From NCBI GenBank assembly GCA_022793675.1, contig JAAWDH010000016.1, positions 124,001 to 188,000 on the forward strand: a DNA stretch of 64,000 nucleotides. The letters are read 5' to 3'. This stretch comes from Oscillospiraceae bacterium (lineage in GTDB: Bacteria > Bacillota > Clostridia > Oscillospirales > Ruminococcaceae). Under the pieces are notes generated by a model. That model was not told the DNA's origin, searched no databases, and saw nothing but the letters and a program-made list of their open reading frames with translations. Position numbers and translations under genes: made by a program. Shown one piece after another: positions 60,822-64,000 of this stretch; within the stretch, counting starts at the first letter, position 1, and each line of letters starts with the position of its first letter.

Positions 60822-60992
60822 TTACATCATGCCGCAATCCTCGTAATCCTGCCACTTGGCCCGGTAGGCCCGGTCGCTGAGGAAACGGTAGACCAGATAG
60901 GTCATCCCGGTGACTAGGGTCAAAAGCCCCAGCATCAACGAAACAGCGGACATAATTTCCAGCGAAGATTCGCTGTTCTTATTCGGCTCCAT
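60822..60992 (-). CDS. Small single-span membrane protein (56 aa)
   Basis: ATG 60992 to TAA 60822 encodes 56 residues: a polar N terminus (MEPNKNSESSLEI), one membrane helix (MSAVSLMLGLLTLVTGMTYL) and a basic/aromatic tail (VYRFLSDRAYRAKWQDYEDC). The ribosome site AAAGGGAGG is strong and spaced eight bases. It is 119 bases after the TtcA gene ends on the same strand and could be its downstream partner. I know no family for it. Confidence 0.6.
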   Translation of the reverse strand: MEPNKNSESSLEIMSAVSLMLGLLTLVTGMTYLVYRFLSDRAYRAKWQDYEDCGMM

Positions 60993-61111
60993 GATATGCC
61001 TCCCTTTCTCCTTTAGACAATTCCTTTCTTTCCATCATAACCAAAAAAAGCAGGATTGTCAACAGCATCGCCCGGGGTTTTGAAAAATTTCCGTAAACAG
61101 ACATCTAGCGT

Positions 61112-61858
61112 TCATTCTTTTTTGGAACGGCCGCTTAGGCCAGTGTAGCCCCAGCCGTCGACGCCGCTGCGCCGAAGCGCCCCGAAAATCCGCAGCTTAA
61201 AGCCCTCGCTTTCTTGTTCCTTTTGCGCTAGGAACTCTTTGGCCTTCTGGCGGCTGGTGTAGCCGTCGGCAGGGCAGCGGCTTTTGACAATGGGCAGCCC
61301 GGCCCGTTCGGCGGCTCGCCGGACTTCCTTTTCCGGCGCAAACACCATCGGACGGATCATCCAAAGCTCCTTGCGGGAGAGATAGCTCTTTGGGGAAAAA
61401 CACCCCACCCGCCCTTCGTTAAAAAGGTTCATGATAAAGGTTTCCACTGCGTCGTCAAAATGGTGCCCTAGGGCAATCTTATTGCAGCCCAACGCTTTGG
61501 CAGCGTCATGCAGCGCCCCCCGGCGCAGCTTGGCGCAAAGGCTGCAGGGGTTCGGTTCCTTGCGAACATCGAAAACAATTTGGCCGATGTCGGTGCGCTG
61601 CAGCGTATAGGGCACTTCCAGTTCATTACAAAGGGCCTCTATGGCGCTGTAGTCGGTTTCCACGCCGCTAAAGCGGGGGTCGAGCGTCACTGCCTCCAGC
61701 TCATAGCTAATACCAACAAACCGCCGCAGCCGGGCAAGCCCCGTTAAAAGCACCACCGAGTCCTTCCCGCCTGAAACCCCGACGGCAATCCGGTCGCCGT
61801 CCTCAATCAGGCCAAATTCTTGGATGGCTTTGCGCATAAGCCCCAGCATCCGCTGCAA
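61112..61858 (-). CDS. TtcA-family tRNA thiolation enzyme (PP-loop ATPase)
   Basis: About 248 residues. The PP-loop is GVSGGKDSVVLLTGLARL (near residue 30); a CxxC follows (PNPCSLCAKLRRGALHDAAK), and KIALGHHFDDAVETFIMNLF is the TtcA/TtuA family signature. A third cysteine lies near KSRCPADGYTS. The enzyme class activates a tRNA base with ATP and adds sulfur (2-thiocytidine-32 for TtcA). The exact position modified is not certain for Firmicutes members. GTG 61867 touches the ribosome site; TTG 61858, eight bases after GGAG, is a better start. Confidence 0.88.
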   Translation of the reverse strand: MQRMLGLMRKAIQEFGLIEDGDRIAVGVSGGKDSVVLLTGLARLRRFVGISYELEAVTLDPRFSGVETDYSAIEALCNELEVPYTLQRTDIGQIVFDVRKEPNPCSLCAKLRRGALHDAAKALGCNKIALGHHFDDAVETFIMNLFNEGRVGCFSPKSYLSRKELWMIRPMVFAPEKEVRRAAERAGLPIVKSRCPADGYTSRQKAKEFLAQKEQESEGFKLRIFGALRRSGVDGWGYTGLSGRSKKE

Positions 61859-61928
61859 AAGCGCCACTCCTTTCTGAGAAAAGATTCAGCGGCCGGACCG
61901 GCCGCTGATAGGTCTGCAAACATTATAC

Positions 61929-62300
61929 TCATTCTTCATCCGCCGGGGCGGCTTCTTCCAACAGCGAAATGCAGATGCCAATCACGCCGTACTGCTTCTG
62001 CGCCTCCAGCGAATAATAACGCTCCATATCCGCGGCGTCCGCCCGCGCCAGCTCCTCCCGGCTGTAGCCACAGGACAGCAGCGGCAGGGCCGTGTAAAGC
62101 GCCTTAAAAGAATCAAAGACATACAGCTCTACAACCCTTGCCCACAAACGCTCGCCAGTCTCGCCGCTGCAAATAAAACAGATCGTATCGTCCACGGCGA
62201 GCTGCCGGCGCTTTTCATCATAAAGCCGCAATTCAATGGTTTTCGTCCCCTCCTTTATTTTGGAAAAGGACGATGGATTAAGATGCATAGTATGTTCCAT
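61929..62300 (-). CDS. ASCH-domain protein
   Basis: A 123-residue protein. The N-terminal HLNPSSFSKIKEGTKTIELR followed by LYDEKRRQLAVDDTICFICS is the ASCH/PUA-like beta barrel, with the K-E-G-x-K-x-x-E-x-R pattern of the putative nucleic-acid site. The C-terminal part (YSREELARADAADMERYYSL) is helical. ASCH domains bind RNA and some hydrolyse modified nucleosides. Its own function is unknown. It lies 61 bases upstream of ttcA on the same strand, which hints at an RNA role. AAGGAG before ATG 62300. Confidence 0.85.
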   Translation of the reverse strand: MEHTMHLNPSSFSKIKEGTKTIELRLYDEKRRQLAVDDTICFICSGETGERLWARVVELYVFDSFKALYTALPLLSCGYSREELARADAADMERYYSLEAQKQYGVIGICISLLEEAAPADEE

Positions 62301-62401
62301 TGGGTTTGTTCTCCTTTGCTAAGGCATGGCGGAAAGTTTGGATTTTATGAGGGGAAAATAATCTTTCATGTTTCTGCCCGGTTTTTGTACATACGAAGCC
62401 C

Positions 62402-62950
62402 CTAGAGCAGGTACTGATTGATGGCTGCATCGCTCCACACTTGGACTTCGATATAGCGTTCGGGGCCGCAGCGGCCGTCATCGTTCCAATCCTGCGGCAG
62501 GCCGTATTTCTCGATAACCGATAGGATTTCCTCATAAGTATACAGGCGGTGACGGTATTCCTTGCCGTCGTTTATTGTAGGGCTGAAGGTCGGCATTGAG
62601 TCCCCATAGGTAAAAGAGAGGGTGCGTTTATCAAACGCGCTGGCAGGCAGCCTGACAAAGGCGCTTTCTTCGTACCAGCCGCTCAGCCAGGGGCTGTGCC
62701 CAACCACCAAGTAATGCGGGCTTTCGCGTTCGATCCGCCCTCCCTTTTGGGCAAAGGCTGTCCGCAGGATCCTTTCGCAGTTCCTGCGGTGCTCCACATA
62801 CGCCGCGTCCCTCTGGGCACACTGGCTGCGGGGCCTTTGAAGCTGTATGGTTTCAAAGAGCGCTTTTGCTTCCAAAAGGGGCAGGCTCGAAAGGCTGCGA
62901 AAAGGGCCGCTCCTTTTATCGTAATAATGATAAAAGTCTATCATTTCCAT
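62402..62950 (-). CDS. Unknown protein downstream of aspS
   Basis: A 182-residue protein starting MEMIDFYHYYDKRSGPFRSL. It contains a helical N-terminal half (PLLEAKALFETIQLQRPRSQ; CERILRTAFAQKGGRIERES) and a beta-rich part (PHYLVVGHSPWLSGWYEESA; LSFTYGDSMPTFSPTINDGK). I do not recognise a family. The ATG comes two bases after the aspS stop and uses a GGAG inside the last aspS codons, so it is translationally coupled to aspS. The longer in-frame reading (to 63091) runs over aspS codons and is rejected. Confidence 0.72.
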   Translation of the reverse strand: MEMIDFYHYYDKRSGPFRSLSSLPLLEAKALFETIQLQRPRSQCAQRDAAYVEHRRNCERILRTAFAQKGGRIERESPHYLVVGHSPWLSGWYEESAFVRLPASAFDKRTLSFTYGDSMPTFSPTINDGKEYRHRLYTYEEILSVIEKYGLPQDWNDDGRCGPERYIEVQVWSDAAINQYLL

Positions 62951-62952
62951 GC

Positions 62953-64000
62953 TCAAGGCTTCTCCGTGCAGGCGATAGCCAGCTCTTCCAGCTGCATGGC
63001 GTCGATATCCGCCGGACATCCGCTCATCAGCTCGCTGGCGTTCTGCACTTTGGGGAAGGCCAGCACGTCGCGCAGGTTCTGTGCGCCGCACAACAGCATA
63101 CAGATGCGGTCAAGCCCTAGGCCCATGCCGCCGTGGGGCGGCGCGCCGAACTTGTAGGCCTCGACTAAGAAGCCAAACTTGGCCTCAATTTCCTCTGGCG
63201 TCAGCCCCAGCGCCTTGAACATCTTCTCCTGAAGCTCGGAATCGGTGATGCGGATTGAGCCGGAGCAAAGCTCCACGCCGTTAAGCACCAGGTCGTAGGC
63301 TTTAGCCCGCACCGCGCCCGGATCGCTGTCCAGATAGGGCAGGCACTCGTCCATCGGCATTGTGAAGGGATGGTGCATCGCCGCCCAGCTGCCGCTTTCT
63401 TCATCCCACTCAAAGAAGGGGAATTCGGTAATCCAGAGATAAGCGTACCCTTCGGGGATAATGCCCATCCGCTTGGCGCAGGTCTGGCGCAGCGCCCCCA
63501 GCACCGGCAGCGTCACCGCATCCTTATCGGCCATAAACAGCGCCACATCGCCCTTTTCGCAGCCGACACTGTTAAGGATTTTGGCCAGTTCTTCCTCGCT
63601 GAAAAATTTGGCGAACGAGCAGCTGGGTTTTTCGTCCATCCAACGAACAAAGGCCAGCCCTTTTGCGCCGATGCCCTTGGCCTGCTCAGTCAGCTTGTCA
63701 ATCTCCTTGCGGGTGTAGACCGATGCGCCGTTTTTGACTATGATGCAGCGCACGCTGCCGCCCTTTTCAACTGCGTCCGTAAAAACTGCAAAGCCGCATC
63801 CCTTAACCAGCGCCGAGACGTCCTGCAGCTCCATGCCGTAGCGGATATCCGGCTTGTCCGAGCCGTAACGTTCCATGGCGTCGCGGTAAGTCAGCCGGGG
63901 CAGCGGCGTGGGGATCTCCACCCCCATAACCTCTTTCATCAGGTATTTGACATAGCGTTCGCCCATCTCCATCACGTCTTCGGTGTCCACAAAGGACATC
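62953..64000 (-). CDS. aspS: Aspartyl-tRNA synthetase, C-terminal part (runs off window)
   Basis: The last 349 codons are present. The GAD insertion domain typical of bacterial AspRS is visible (GSDKPDIRYGMELQDVSALV; VKNGASVYTRKEIDKLTEQA), followed by ITEFPFFEWDEESGSWAAMH (near motif 2 of the second half), the HHPFTMP segment and motif 3 (HGGMGLGLDRICMLLCGAQN). The C terminus ends IACTEKP. It charges tRNA-Asp (or tRNA-Asp and tRNA-Asn in the non-discriminating form, which this sequence cannot settle). The catalytic motif 1 and the anticodon-binding domain lie outside the window. Confidence 0.97.
   Translation of the reverse strand, partial: MSFVDTEDVMEMGERYVKYLMKEVMGVEIPTPLPRLTYRDAMERYGSDKPDIRYGMELQDVSALVKGCGFAVFTDAVEKGGSVRCIIVKNGASVYTRKEIDKLTEQAKGIGAKGLAFVRWMDEKPSCSFAKFFSEEELAKILNSVGCEKGDVALFMADKDAVTLPVLGALRQTCAKRMGIIPEGYAYLWITEFPFFEWDEESGSWAAMHHPFTMPMDECLPYLDSDPGAVRAKAYDLVLNGVELCSGSIRITDSELQEKMFKALGLTPEEIEAKFGFLVEAYKFGAPPHGGMGLGLDRICMLLCGAQNLRDVLAFPKVQNASELMSGCPADIDAMQLEELAIACTEKP

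Noticed and set aside
62950-63091. N-terminal extension of the unknown gene downstream of aspS
   Set aside because: The extension overlaps aspS codons and is Arg-rich; ATG 62950 has a suitable GGAG site and starts right after the aspS stop.

Overview
The window reads as chromosomal DNA from a GC-rich, flagellated, probably spore-forming anaerobic member of the Clostridia (Oscillospirales-like; this placement is inferred). Supporting signs are a Firmicutes-type fla/che cluster with FliY and FlbD, a YlmC/YmxH sporulation protein and a SleB-type hydrolase, a single-chain clade II PurL, an OadB/OadG sodium pump, and an F-type ATP synthase whose c subunit carries a sodium-type ion site. No rRNA, tRNA, CRISPR array, insertion sequence or prophage was seen.

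Region by region. Positions 1-15.65 kb hold one long minus-strand flagellar operon: fliE-F-G-H-I-J-K, flgD, a small flagellar operon protein, flgE, flbD, motA-motB, fliM, fliY, cheY, fliO and the first codons of fliP. It is driven by a consensus promoter upstream of fliE; flgB and flgC are absent from the head of the operon. Positions 15.9-20.1 kb carry an HtrA-type protease and an OmpR-type two-component pair. Positions 20.2-26.3 kb carry a likely TetR-controlled export operon (HdeD-like protein, MMPL transporter, secreted coiled-coil protein) and its divergent regulator. Positions 26.3-33.1 kb hold an EamA transporter, a cortex-hydrolase-like protein, a PHP hydrolase, the scar of a deleted sugar ABC permease, an AraC-type regulator and PepF. 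Positions 33.1-41.1 kb hold purL, mtaB, three tandem HPr-like proteins without the phosphorylatable histidine, ylmC, an rluA paralogue and a Cys-rich small protein. Positions 41.1-46.6 kb hold a flavoprotein, an XRE/desulfoferrodoxin-like regulator, an SGNH hydrolase and a beta-mannosidase. Positions 46.6-57.3 kb combine the sodium-pump genes oadB/oadG with the complete ATP synthase operon, separated by a TM2 protein and a GNAT enzyme. The last part carries a ROK regulator, a metY-like sulfhydrylase, small membrane proteins, ttcA, an ASCH protein and the 3' part of aspS.

Three themes link genes. First, sodium bioenergetics: OadB/G and the two-carboxylate c subunit suggest a sodium circuit, and both operons start with structured leaders ending in an intrinsic terminator close to the first gene; the oadB leader resembles the yybP-ykoY metal riboswitch family. 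Second, a family of about 100-bp intergenic repeats, around eight copies, lies at operon boundaries. One copy is a nearly perfect 111-bp palindrome whose two ends supply the -35 boxes of divergent promoters. Third, several genes are too short for casual ORF calling: oadG, a 48-aa ORF before the HPr-like genes, a 39-aa exported or membrane peptide, a 56-aa membrane protein, and the fliP start.

Many start codons were placed downstream of the longest possible start, because the Shine-Dalgarno sequence sits directly on top of the first in-frame start.
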